Below are positions 1 to 6,678 of a DNA stretch of 14,619 bases, one piece after another (positions within the stretch are counted from its first letter, which is position 1; every line of letters begins with the position of its first letter). Origin of the DNA: Chlorobiota bacterium. GTDB taxonomy: Bacteria > Bacteroidota > Ignavibacteria > Kapaibacteriales > NICIL-2. The position numbers were made by a program, and so were the translations under genes. The stretch lies in NCBI GenBank assembly GCA_003695605.1, contig RFIK01000133.1:1-14619 (forward strand). Reading direction: 5' to 3'. The notes below the pieces were generated by a model, which saw only the letters and a list, made by a program, of their open reading frames with translations, was not told where the DNA came from and made no database searches.

Positions 1-567
1 CACGCAACAGCAGATTTCCCCATTGGGATGATTCCGATTGACGCAATCTACTCGCCGATCACTAACGTTGTCTACAGCGTCGAGCCGTTCCGCGTCGGTC
101 AGAAGACCGACTACGAGCGCTTGGTGCTCGAAGTCAAGACCGACGGTACTGTTGACCCGATCCAAGCGGTTGAGCACGCAGCGCGATTGCTGATGGATCA
201 CATCAAGCTCTTCGGCGCGCTCCGTGCCAGTGGCGATGGTTGGGATCAGCAGCAGGTGCAAGCACCGGCAAAGGCGGAAGCACCGAAGGAAACCGCCGTG
301 CCTTCCGACCTGCTCCGTCTGCGCCGGATTCTCCAGACACCCGTCGAGGAACTCGAGCTCTCGGTGCGCGCACACAATTGCTTGCGTGCAGCAAACATCA
401 AGACGGTTGCCGATCTTGTCTCCAAACGAGAACAAGAACTGCTCAAATACCGCAACTTCGGACGGAAATCCCTTGCCGAAGTTGCAGAAATTATTCAGAA
501 CTTGGGACTGAGCTTCGGGATGGATGTCGAGAAGTATCTCAACGAAGATCGTCCCGCTGGCGCCTAA
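1..567 (+). CDS. rpoA: DNA-directed RNA polymerase subunit alpha (3' part, truncated by window start)
   Basis: This is the C-terminal 188 residues of RpoA, the alpha subunit whose N-terminal domain dimerises to nucleate RNA polymerase assembly and whose C-terminal domain binds UP-element DNA and activators. The frame is open from the first base, so the start lies upstream. The first ~70 visible residues match the end of the alpha NTD (IDAIYSP, VGQKTDYERL, LEVKTDGT). A short Ala/Lys/Pro linker follows, then a complete alpha CTD with RAHNCLRAANIKTV and NFGRKSL, which carry the Arg, Asn-Cys and Gly-Lys-Ser positions that contact DNA in the family. It is followed 36 nt later by rplQ, the usual partner at the end of the ribosomal-protein/alpha operon. 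No anomaly is seen in the visible part. Confidence 0.97.
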   Translation, partial: HATADFPIGMIPIDAIYSPITNVVYSVEPFRVGQKTDYERLVLEVKTDGTVDPIQAVEHAARLLMDHIKLFGALRASGDGWDQQQVQAPAKAEAPKETAVPSDLLRLRRILQTPVEELELSVRAHNCLRAANIKTVADLVSKREQELLKYRNFGRKSLAEVAEIIQNLGLSFGMDVEKYLNEDRPAGA

Positions 568-603
568 TCGCATTTTGTCGAACTACCCGCCTGTCAATTC
601 CCC

Positions 604-1347
604 ATGCGACACGTCAAGAGAGGTCGAAAACTCAAGCGAACCGTAAGCCACCGCAGAGCGCTCCTTTCGAATTTGGCAACCTCGCTGATTCGCAGCGAGC
701 AGAAAATGATTCGGACGACACTCGCAAAAGCAAAGGAGCTCCGCCCGTTTGTCGAACGCCTGATCACAAAAGCACGTCGTGCCTACCAACGGGAGCGTTC
801 AGGGCAACTGCCCAACGGTCGAACGGATTTGCACACACGTCGGTTGGTTGCCCGCGTCATCCGCGACGAAGCGGTGGTGCAGGAGCTCTTTGACGTTGTC
901 GCTCCCGTTGTTGCAGAGCGGAACGGCGGCTATACGCGGATTGTCAAGCTCGGATACCGTCGCGGCGATGGCGCCCAGGAAGCGATCATCCAACTGGTAG
1001 ATTGGGCTGCTCCACAGGACGGGGCAACCTCATCCCAACGCAAGCGTCGTGCGCAGAAAAGCTCTCCGCCGGCAAGCAGCGCTTCCCAGCAGACACCACC
1101 GCGCTCGACGACCTCGGACGTTGCGTCTCAGACAACCGAGGCTGCCGCTGGAGTAACCTCCGGTGACTCCGCCGTACATGCACAGGAAGGTCCTACAGCC
1201 GAGCCTCCCACTACAGCTGAAGTCACAGCAGAAACTCCTACGGCTGAACCGGCAGCAAGCCAGACGCTCGACGAAAGCTCCGATTCAACTGCGCAGCTCC
1301 CCACTCCAGACGCATCGAACCAGGCGGGCGAGCAGCGCTCTGACTAA
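604..1347 (+). CDS. rplQ: 50S ribosomal protein L17 with long low-complexity C-terminal extension
   Basis: L17 is a large-subunit protein near the exit of the peptide tunnel. The N-terminal ~135 of 247 residues are a full L17 domain: MRHVKRGRKLKR start, SHRRALLSNLATSLI, TTLAKAKELRPFVERLIT, and the closing NGGYTRIVKLGYRRGD and AIIQLVDW. A usual L17 is about 115-140 residues, so residues ~136-247 are an extra tail. The tail opens with a basic patch (QRKRRAQKSS) and then is rich in Ala, Thr, Ser, Pro and Glu with repeated TAEP/TAE units, hence probably disordered and acidic towards the end. Shorter Ala/Glu-rich L17 tails are known in the Bacteroidota group. The ATG at 604 is fixed by the conserved MRHVKRG start. 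It follows rpoA in the same direction. Confidence 0.96.
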   Translation: MRHVKRGRKLKRTVSHRRALLSNLATSLIRSEQKMIRTTLAKAKELRPFVERLITKARRAYQRERSGQLPNGRTDLHTRRLVARVIRDEAVVQELFDVVAPVVAERNGGYTRIVKLGYRRGDGAQEAIIQLVDWAAPQDGATSSQRKRRAQKSSPPASSASQQTPPRSTTSDVASQTTEAAAGVTSGDSAVHAQEGPTAEPPTTAEVTAETPTAEPAASQTLDESSDSTAQLPTPDASNQAGEQRSD

Positions 1348-1391
1348 GTGCTCCCAAGGAGCTGTTGCAGTCACATTTTCCTTCCCAAGCA

Positions 1392-2009
1392 ATGCACACG
1401 CCTCGCGTTGCATTCCTTCGCAGCATTGTCCGCTTGGAGGAATTGCCAGACTATCCTTTCCCAGAAGTTGCATTCGCGGGGCGGTCAAATGTCGGCAAAT
1501 CGTCGCTGCTCAATGCGTTGGTGCTCCAGCGTCGGCTGGCGCGGACAAGTGCCACTCCCGGACAGACGCGGAGTATCAACCTCTACCCTGTCAATGGAGA
1601 ATGGGTGCTCGTTGACCTCCCTGGGTATGGCTACGCACGTGTCTCCCACGAGCAGCGCGATGAGTTCCGCCGCCTCGTGATGGGGTACCTCCTTGAGCGC
1701 AAACAACTCGCGCTCGCGTGTGTGCTGGTAGACGCACGCCGTGACCCGAGCAACGATGACCTTGCACTACTTGAAGAACTCGAACTCCACCAGCGGCGCT
1801 TCGCTGTAATTTTGACCAAGGCCGATACAGTCGCTCCCGTCGCACTCAAAGAGCGGCTCGAGCAGATTCGTGCGCTGGTCGAGCACTGCAGTGCATGCCA
1901 GGATGTGCTCGCAACCTCAGCTCGTACAAAGCTCGGCCGAACGCAACTGTGGGCACTCATTCAGAACGTACTCAATCACCATCGCACACAACGAACATCA
2001 TCAGCATGA
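1392..2009 (+). CDS. engB: Ribosome biogenesis GTP-binding protein EngB/YsxC/YihA
   Basis: This is a small TRAFAC-class GTPase needed for late 50S subunit assembly. In the 205-residue product the G motifs are in order: the P-loop GRSNVGKSS at residues 30-38, the TPGQTRSI G2 region at about 55-62, G3 DLPGYG at 75-80, G4 TKAD at 142-145 and a G5-like TSART further on. The AFAGRSNVGKSSL context and DLPGYGYA are diagnostic for EngB rather than Era or Obg. I chose ATG 1392 because MHTPRVAFLRS aligns with the family N-terminus; an in-frame TTG at 1365 would add nine residues, but the AAGGAG at 1356-1361 lies only 3 nt from it. The gene follows rplQ by 44 nt, and its stop overlaps the purE start (ATGA), which suggests one transcript and coupled translation. 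A 50S assembly factor beside a 50S protein gene makes functional sense. Confidence 0.95.
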   Translation: MHTPRVAFLRSIVRLEELPDYPFPEVAFAGRSNVGKSSLLNALVLQRRLARTSATPGQTRSINLYPVNGEWVLVDLPGYGYARVSHEQRDEFRRLVMGYLLERKQLALACVLVDARRDPSNDDLALLEELELHQRRFAVILTKADTVAPVALKERLEQIRALVEHCSACQDVLATSARTKLGRTQLWALIQNVLNHHRTQRTSSA

Positions 2010-2551
2010 TTTCCACGCCACCGCTTGTTGGCATCGTCATGGGCAGTGATTCGGACTATCCTGTCCTGCGCGACGCTGCTGTCATGCTTGAGCGCTTCGG
2101 CATACCCTACGAACTCCGCGTTGTGTCTGCACACCGGACCCCGGACGATATGGCACACTACGGCCGATCTGCGCACGAGCGTGGTCTGAAGGTTATCATC
2201 GCTGGTGCCGGCGGAGCTGCCCATCTGCCAGGGATGCTCGCATCGCATACTGTTTTGCCGGTCATCGGCGTTCCGATTCCGACAACGCACTTAGGTGGGA
2301 TTGATTCGCTCTATTCCATCGTTCAAATGCCGACGGGCGTCCCTGTGGCAACCGTCGCTATTGGCGGTGGCCGCAATGCTGGGATTCTCGCTGCGGAAAT
2401 TATCGCAACCTTCGATCGAGCAGTGCAAGAAAAACTCTTCGCATACAAAGCAGAGCTAGCTGAACAATCGCGTGCAAAAAATCCGCTGCCTGCTGTTGGG
2501 GAGCTGCACATGGCAATCGAAAAGCCCTACGATCGCGATGAAGTCTCATGA
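2006..2551 (+). CDS. purE: N5-carboxyaminoimidazole ribonucleotide mutase (PurE, class I)
   Basis: Class I PurE interconverts N5-CAIR and CAIR in purine biosynthesis, usually after PurK. The 181-residue product has the family signature GIVMGSDSD (residues 9-17), SAHRTP (41-46, His43 corresponding to the catalytic His), GAGGAAHLPGM (67-77) and PIPTTHLGGIDSLYSIVQMP, which with GVPVATVAIGG forms the rest of the active-site wall. The GSDSD and SAHRTP combination fits the mutase rather than the class II carboxylase, but the split is not absolute. Start: ATG 2006 overlaps the engB stop by 4 nt (ATGA); an upstream in-frame extension to 1895 is just engB sequence read in another frame. No purK lies in the window. 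The C-terminus (residues ~160-181) is polar and variable. Confidence 0.96.
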   Translation: MISTPPLVGIVMGSDSDYPVLRDAAVMLERFGIPYELRVVSAHRTPDDMAHYGRSAHERGLKVIIAGAGGAAHLPGMLASHTVLPVIGVPIPTTHLGGIDSLYSIVQMPTGVPVATVAIGGGRNAGILAAEIIATFDRAVQEKLFAYKAELAEQSRAKNPLPAVGELHMAIEKPYDRDEVS

Positions 2552-2599
2552 GCAACTGTTCCGCACTGGATATTCCCACGCTTGGAGAAATGACCAGTC

Positions 2600-3850
2600 A
2601 TGGATGCTAACACCACAACTCAACCTGCCGTGCTACCCCACACCGATAGCCAGAGAGCACGCCAGGACGATACCGAACTTGTGCGACTCTTCCAGCTTGT
2701 GCGCCGATACCGGCGGATGATTGCGCTTGTGATTGCACTCGGCACACTCAGCGCGACGGTCGTTGCTTTCATGCTACCCAACGAATATTCGAGCACGGTC
2801 AATGCTGTGCCGCCGAAGCGTCCGCAGACAGGGCTTGAATCGGTGGTCAGTGGGCTATCGAGCGCACTGCGTGATTTCGGACTGACACGGTTAGGCGGGG
2901 CTCGGACATCGAGCGGAGGATACGATTTCATTGTAGTGCTCCAAAGCCGCTCACTGCTCGATTCGCTCATCGAACGCTTCGATTTAGTCAAGGCCTACGA
3001 GATCACCGACGCTCGGTCGCCGGATTCAGCACGAGCACTGGCTCGCAAGGAATTGCTCGATCGCTACGAAATCGAAACTGATGCTGCGGGGAACTACCTG
3101 ATCACAATCACCGACCGCGACCGGTATCGTGCAGCTGCAATGGCTAACGCCGTCATCGAGATTGCCAACAACATTGCGCGCGAGCTCGATGCGCGCGAAA
3201 ATCAAGTATTCCTGGCGGGAATCCAGCAACGCCTCGATGCTGCACTTGCACGGATGGATGCGCTTGCAGATTCGCTCGAGGCAGTCAGCCGCAAAACGCT
3301 GATGTATTCTCCACTGGAGCAGGCACGGGCTGCTGCATCTGCAATTGCAGAAGCGAAAGCCCAACTGCTCAGTCAGGAAATTGTGCTCGGTGTGCTGCAG
3401 GAGCGGTACGGAGACGACGATCCAGCAACGCAGCAACAACGGCGCGTGGTCGAGTCGCTGCGTCAAAAGGTGCAGGATGCAGAAAATCGTCCGGGGTTTG
3501 TTGGCAATTTTTCTCTGCGAGAAACGCCGCGCGCTGCTTACGACTACCTCAAGTACTACACCGAGCTCGAAACAATGATGAAACTGAAAGCAGCTATGCT
3601 CCCGACGTTGGAGGAAGTGCGGACGAGTATAGTGCGGAACTCCCCGTCACTGTACGTCATTGATCCAGCGCTGCCGGCAATCAAGAAATCATCGCCACGG
3701 CGCTCGCTCATCATCGGGGGAGCGTTCATTGCGAGCACGATCCTCGCACTGCTCATTGCGCTGGTGATGGATACGCTCCGGAACGTGCGAGAGCAACTCG
3801 ATCGCCCCAGCAGCTTTACTGTGCGTGAGCATGGAGCAAGTGGCCAGTAG
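2600..3850 (+). CDS. Wzz/PCP-type polysaccharide chain-length determinant family protein
   Basis: The 416-residue product has the two-helix layout of polysaccharide co-polymerases. There is a polar cytoplasmic N-terminus, a first membrane helix at about 40-59 (MIALVIALGTLSATVVAFML), then a long periplasmic region with helical, coiled-coil-like Glu/Ala/Arg-rich stretches around 195-300. A proline-containing DPALPAIKKSSPRR segment at about 355-368 leads into a second helix at about 369-391. This Pro-rich entry to TM2 is typical of the Wzz/GNVR group, which sets the length of exported glycan chains. The cytoplasmic tail is only ~25 residues and has no Walker motif or Tyr cluster, so no fused BY-kinase is present. 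The next + strand gene is an O-antigen ligase/polymerase-like protein, which supports a surface polysaccharide role. The exact polysaccharide is unknown. ATG 2600 follows a GGAG 12 nt upstream, a loose spacing. Confidence 0.82.
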   Translation: MDANTTTQPAVLPHTDSQRARQDDTELVRLFQLVRRYRRMIALVIALGTLSATVVAFMLPNEYSSTVNAVPPKRPQTGLESVVSGLSSALRDFGLTRLGGARTSSGGYDFIVVLQSRSLLDSLIERFDLVKAYEITDARSPDSARALARKELLDRYEIETDAAGNYLITITDRDRYRAAAMANAVIEIANNIARELDARENQVFLAGIQQRLDAALARMDALADSLEAVSRKTLMYSPLEQARAAASAIAEAKAQLLSQEIVLGVLQERYGDDDPATQQQRRVVESLRQKVQDAENRPGFVGNFSLRETPRAAYDYLKYYTELETMMKLKAAMLPTLEEVRTSIVRNSPSLYVIDPALPAIKKSSPRRSLIIGGAFIASTILALLIALVMDTLRNVREQLDRPSSFTVREHGASGQ

Positions 3851-3857
3851 CACTGGC
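3843..3857 (+). terminator. Short hairpin over the stop codon of the Wzz-like gene
   Basis: GCCAGT (3843-3848) pairs perfectly with ACTGGC (3852-3857) around a 3-nt loop and spans the stop codon TAG. A run of four T lies about 17 nt further on, so this is at best a weak terminator or a 3'-end stabiliser. Confidence 0.25.
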
Positions 3858-3980
3858 AACTGAGTGTGTGCACTTTTGATCGAAGACGCGCGTTCGTGTG
3901 TGGCATCGCGATGTGCGAAGGCTCCGCGCTGATCTAAGCATCGGTGCCCTATGTGATACGTCGTCGTAGCATTTTGACCA

Positions 3981-5507
3981 ATGAACACTGATCCTTCGAA
4001 GAGCACCACTGCGGTTGATGGCACAAGCAGCAGGTGGCACCATTGGTGGAGAACTACCCAGACGTCTTCGCGCATAGGTGAGCATTTCCGCTCGCTTTTT
4101 GTCGCACTACCCGTCGCAGCTGTTCTAGGCCTTGCTGCTGCAACTGGGAAGTGGGAGGTCGTTGCAGCGATTGCAGGAGGTATCCTTGCGCTCGTACTTC
4201 TGGTGCGGTTCCCTCGCGTGCACTGGTTCCTGTTCTTTGGCGTTATGCCGTGGTTTTTCCGCCAAAGTGACGTTGGAGTGTCGCTCGTCGATGCGGCATT
4301 TGCAGTGTACCTTGCTACCCTTCTGGGAGGATGGTGGATTCGTGCACTGCTGCGACGGCAGCAGGACATTATTTGGGAGCGGAAGGATGTGTTCTTCCTT
4401 GCGGTGCTCGTTGGGACAGCAGCCAGTAGCATCGTTGCAATCAGCCGGGGCGCGACGTTTCTCGATTGGGCACGAGACTGGGCGCTGCTTGCACTGGGTG
4501 CATTCTACTTTGTCTTCCGCTCGACCTTCCGACAGGAGCGCGATTTCCGATACTATACCCTTCTCCTGGTCGTGCTTTCAGCGAGTTTGGCGGTGTGGGG
4601 AATGCTCAATCTTCGGCAGCAGGTCCTCGAGGCGATCTACGCCTACCAAATTCGTGGAGTAAAAGGGGTCAATGCCGTCTACCTCATCGGCTTTTTCTTG
4701 AGCGTTTCGTTCTACCTCTACTCTCGACGTGGCATGGAGCGCCTGCTGTGGGCGCTTGTTTCAAGTCTGATTGCTGGTGGTATTGTGGTCTCTTACACCC
4801 GCACGATCTGGGCAGGTACGACTGCAGCGCTGGTGGCGATGATCGTTCTGCTTCCCTGGCAGCAGCGACGCCGATTACTTGCAGGGATGGCTACGGTGGC
4901 TGCTGTATTTGTGCTCAGTGGTTGGATTGTCCTTGGGTCGTCGTTCCCTGTTGTCATGCAGCTAGTAGCCAATCGAGCACTGACGGTCAAGAGCGGTGCA
5001 AAAGTCGCATCCCTCATCGAGCGCCGGGACGAGAGCGTCCATGTGCTCAAGCTCCTGCGCCAGCCAGATATTGCCATTGTGGGACTAGGCCCAGCCAACG
5101 AGCACGTGTACTACGACTCGTACTTGGGAAGGACCGTTCGGAGTCGGTTTGTGCACAATGGGCTGCTTGCGCTCATGTTCAAGTTCGGTATCCCGCTCGG
5201 TATCTTCATCTACGGTTTCCATCTTGCGATGGTGCTCAAGGGCATTGGGTGCTACATTCGAAGTCGCCACACGCGGTGGGAACCCTACGTGCTGCCATTC
5301 ACGCTCAGTCTCATCGGTACAACCGTCATGGACTGGACGACGAATGCTTTCATGATTCGGAGCGGGACGCTCTTTTTGGCGATGCTCTATGCGGGGATTG
5401 CGATTGTTGACCGTTTGCTTCGGGAGGATGCACAGCAATCGTCCCATCGAAGTAGCGCTTCCGCAGCGCCGCTGAGCAGCCATCCACCGGGCAGTGGTAC
5501 GTTCTGA
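3981..5507 (+). CDS. O-antigen ligase / Wzy-like polymerase family membrane protein
   Basis: This 508-residue integral membrane protein has about 12-14 hydrophobic segments from residue ~36 to ~480. A large hydrophilic loop at about 330-395 lies before the last three helices. That architecture, with Arg274 in the SYTRTIWAG segment and His392-Asn393 in RFVHNGLL followed by a helix, is typical of the O-antigen ligase (Wzy_C/WaaL) superfamily. Members join or polymerise lipid-linked glycans on the periplasmic face. Ligase and polymerase cannot be told apart from sequence alone. The Wzz-like gene 130 nt upstream makes polymerisation of a surface polysaccharide the more likely role. The last ~28 residues are Ser/Ala/Pro-rich and probably disordered; the DNA encoding this end overlaps, on the other strand, the end of the small minus-strand gene. 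No nearby glycosyltransferase or flippase is present. Confidence 0.8.
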   Translation: MNTDPSKSTTAVDGTSSRWHHWWRTTQTSSRIGEHFRSLFVALPVAAVLGLAAATGKWEVVAAIAGGILALVLLVRFPRVHWFLFFGVMPWFFRQSDVGVSLVDAAFAVYLATLLGGWWIRALLRRQQDIIWERKDVFFLAVLVGTAASSIVAISRGATFLDWARDWALLALGAFYFVFRSTFRQERDFRYYTLLLVVLSASLAVWGMLNLRQQVLEAIYAYQIRGVKGVNAVYLIGFFLSVSFYLYSRRGMERLLWALVSSLIAGGIVVSYTRTIWAGTTAALVAMIVLLPWQQRRRLLAGMATVAAVFVLSGWIVLGSSFPVVMQLVANRALTVKSGAKVASLIERRDESVHVLKLLRQPDIAIVGLGPANEHVYYDSYLGRTVRSRFVHNGLLALMFKFGIPLGIFIYGFHLAMVLKGIGCYIRSRHTRWEPYVLPFTLSLIGTTVMDWTTNAFMIRSGTLFLAMLYAGIAIVDRLLREDAQQSSHRSSASAAPLSSHPPGSGTF

Positions 5508-5694
5508 GTGCGTCGAGTAACACTTCGAGGATAATCTCCGGTGGGAGATGGGTGCCGATGACAACATAGCGTGTCCCGTCGAGCGTGCAGCAGCCGCCGC
5601 TGCGTACAGATCGGTCTCGTCGGACGACGATGCCGTGGATGCTCAATCGTTCCGTTGCTTCAGCGATGAGTTTGGTCAGGTTCGACTTAGCCAT
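5350..5694 (-). CDS. Small conserved-looking soluble protein of unknown function
   Basis: I do not assign a function. The 114-residue product starts MAKSNLTKLIAEATERLSI and continues with GGCCTLDGTRYVVIGTHLPPE and IILEVLLDAL. The pattern (helix, a Gly-Gly-Cys turn, a short strand pair, then a Leu-Pro-Pro-Glu helix start) resembles small uncharacterised proteins with an 'xGGxCxLxGxxxIVIxxxLPxxE' core that I recall from several bacterial phyla; this needs a search. Two more Cys occur at 68 and 73 (HCPVDGC). The last ~30 residues are polar and Ser/Arg-rich. The ATG at 5694 overlaps the stop of the upstream minus-strand membrane protein gene by 8 nt (ATGGCTAA), which argues for translational coupling, because no Shine-Dalgarno sequence is visible. 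From residue ~63 the gene lies antisense to the end of the O-antigen ligase-like gene, a 158-nt convergent overlap. Confidence 0.62.
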   Translation of the reverse strand: MAKSNLTKLIAEATERLSIHGIVVRRDRSVRSGGCCTLDGTRYVVIGTHLPPEIILEVLLDALRTYHCPVDGCSAALRKRYFDGTIAVHPPEANGQQSQSPHRASPKRASRSES

Positions 5695-6262
5695 GGGGAA
5701 GTCGCCGCGGTTGAACAACCAAGACGACAATTGCCGTTGCTGCTGTCAGGACACTAAGGAGGTCCGCTGGCGACTGGCGGAAGAATCGTTGTTCGACGAG
5801 AGCGCGAATCGTCTCGTAGCGTTCCAGTGGAGGTGGAACGGTACGGCTCGGAAATTCCCGTGCCAGTGCAAGCTCGGTTGGTGCAGTCCAGCCTTGCCAC
5901 GCAAGACTAGCGCTTATCAGGAGCAGTGTAATTGCAAGGTAGCCCTCTCTCCGCAAGTGGCCGCGCCAGAGGAGCGCCGTTCCAGCAGCCGCAGCGACCG
6001 TCAGTCCGTAACTGGCCCACCCGATGAGAGCGACGTTTTGTGCAAGTCGGAGTTGGTCGAGCTGCTGCACGATTGGAACAGGTCGTAAGCGCATTGTCCC
6101 TGGTTCGTAGAGGTCGTACGTAACAATGGCACGGCCGAGTGTTGCGCTGAGCCAGAGCAGCAATCCAATCACGGTAGCGGCAAGAGCGGTGCGCTGGGCA
6201 GGGGTGGGCATTCGATTGGCCAGAATTGTTGGATTGACATCTAACAAAATTACTCGATGCAT
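5687..6262 (-). CDS. Four-helix membrane protein of unknown function
   Basis: I do not recognise the family. From ATG 6262 the product is 191 residues; from the alternative ATG 6211 it is 174 (MPTPAQRTALAATVIG). There are four clear membrane helices: TM1 around ALAATVIGLLLWLSATLG, TM2 around ALIGWASYGLTVAAAAGTAL, TM3 around YLAITLLLISASLAW and TM4 near the C-terminus around LLSVLTAATAIVVLVV. A ~35-residue polar loop separates TM1 and TM2 and another separates TM3 and TM4. A TTG start at 6304 can be rejected, since it lies inside the CIRCE operator. ATG 6262 has only a weak GGA upstream. The minus-strand reading is supported by the clean hydrophobic pattern and by the 8-nt overlap with the next minus-strand gene. 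It is divergent from groES, with the two starts about 100-150 bp apart. Confidence 0.7.
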   Translation of the reverse strand: MHRVILLDVNPTILANRMPTPAQRTALAATVIGLLLWLSATLGRAIVTYDLYEPGTMRLRPVPIVQQLDQLRLAQNVALIGWASYGLTVAAAAGTALLWRGHLRREGYLAITLLLISASLAWQGWTAPTELALAREFPSRTVPPPLERYETIRALVEQRFFRQSPADLLSVLTAATAIVVLVVQPRRLPHG

Positions 6263-6263
6263 T
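6234..6263 (+). promoter_or_regulatory. Candidate groESL promoter
   Basis: A perfect TTGACA (6234-6239) lies 18 bp before TGCATT (6258-6263), which matches the -10 consensus at only three of six positions. A start near 6270 would put the CIRCE site in the first transcribed bases, a usual arrangement. A second -10-like CACAAT at 6277-6282 lacks a good -35. The assignment is weak, and lineages in the Bacteroidota use other promoter consensus sequences. Confidence 0.3.
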
Positions 6264-6290
6264 TTTCCGGACGAGACACAATAAACGCCG

Positions 6291-6317
6291 TTAGCACTCG
6301 TCAACGGCGACTGCTAA
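6291..6317 (+). promoter_or_regulatory. CIRCE operator (HrcA binding site) upstream of groES
   Basis: TTAGCACTC (6291-6299), a 9-nt spacer (6300-6308), then GACTGCTAA (6309-6317). This is the CIRCE consensus TTAGCACTC-N9-GAGTGCTAA with one mismatch (C for G at 6311). It sits 43 nt before the groES start. In other bacteria HrcA binds here and represses groESL until heat stress draws off GroEL. hrcA itself is not in the window. Confidence 0.93.
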
Positions 6318-6333
6318 CGCTCAACTGCTATCA

Positions 6334-6347
6334 TGTTCCACCATTTT
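6334..6347 (+). repeat. Leader motif copy 1 (groES)
   Basis: TGTTCCACCATTTT lies directly before the GAGGG ribosome-binding site (6349-6353). Its CACCA core ends 17 nt before the groES ATG. Similar motifs precede groEL, rplL, rpoB and rplA. Confidence 0.55.
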
Positions 6348-6360
6348 CGAGGGTCACGCT

Positions 6361-6651
6361 ATGAATCTCACCCCACTCTACGATCGCGTCATTGTCCGCC
6401 CGTCGGAGCCGGAAGAAGTCACAAAGGGCGGCATTATCATTCCCGATACGGCAAAGGAAAAGCCGATGCAGGGCGAAGTTGTTGCCGTCGGTAACGGTAA
6501 GGTGACCGAAGACGGCAAGGTGCTTCCCTTGAGTGTCAAGGTCGGCGACAAAGTGCTCTACGGCAAGTATGCGGGCACCGAGATCAAAATTGACGGTGAG
6601 GATTTCCTCATCATGCGCGAAAGCGACATCTTCGCAATCATCAACAAGTAA
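6361..6651 (+). CDS. groES: Co-chaperonin GroES
   Basis: GroES is the 10-kDa heptameric lid of the GroEL folding chamber. The 96-residue product has the normal length and landmarks: NLTPLYDRVIVRP at the start, the mobile loop with KGGIIIPDTAKEKP (about 22-35) that docks on GroEL through its hydrophobic tripeptide III, QGEVVAVGNGK, the VGDKVLYGKYAGTEI strand and the closing FLIMRESDIFAII. ATG 6361 follows a GAGGG ribosome-binding site by 7 nt. A CIRCE operator lies upstream, so HrcA-type repression of the groES-groEL unit is expected. groEL begins 27 nt downstream. Confidence 0.98.
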   Translation: MNLTPLYDRVIVRPSEPEEVTKGGIIIPDTAKEKPMQGEVVAVGNGKVTEDGKVLPLSVKVGDKVLYGKYAGTEIKIDGEDFLIMRESDIFAIINK

Positions 6652-6664
6652 TGTTTCACCAACT
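6652..6664 (+). repeat. Leader motif copy 2 (groEL)
   Basis: TGTTTCACCAACT begins at the base after the groES stop codon and precedes the GGAGG site (6668-6672). The CACCA core ends 17 nt before the groEL ATG, the same spacing as at groES. Confidence 0.5.
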
Positions 6665-6678
6665 CGTGGAGGATTGTC

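Noticed and set aside
240..893. 217-residue + frame across the rpoA-rplQ junction
   Set aside because: It lies wholly within and between rpoA and rplQ, both certain in another frame, and has no recognisable domain.
5585..6088. 167-residue + strand open frame opposite the minus-strand membrane protein gene
   Set aside because: The minus strand gives four clean membrane helices and an 8-nt overlap with the next gene; the + frame has scattered charges and no pattern.
6263..6304. TTG start at 6304 for the minus-strand membrane protein
   Set aside because: It would place the coding start inside the CIRCE operator and lacks a ribosome-binding site; ATG 6262 or 6211 is more likely.
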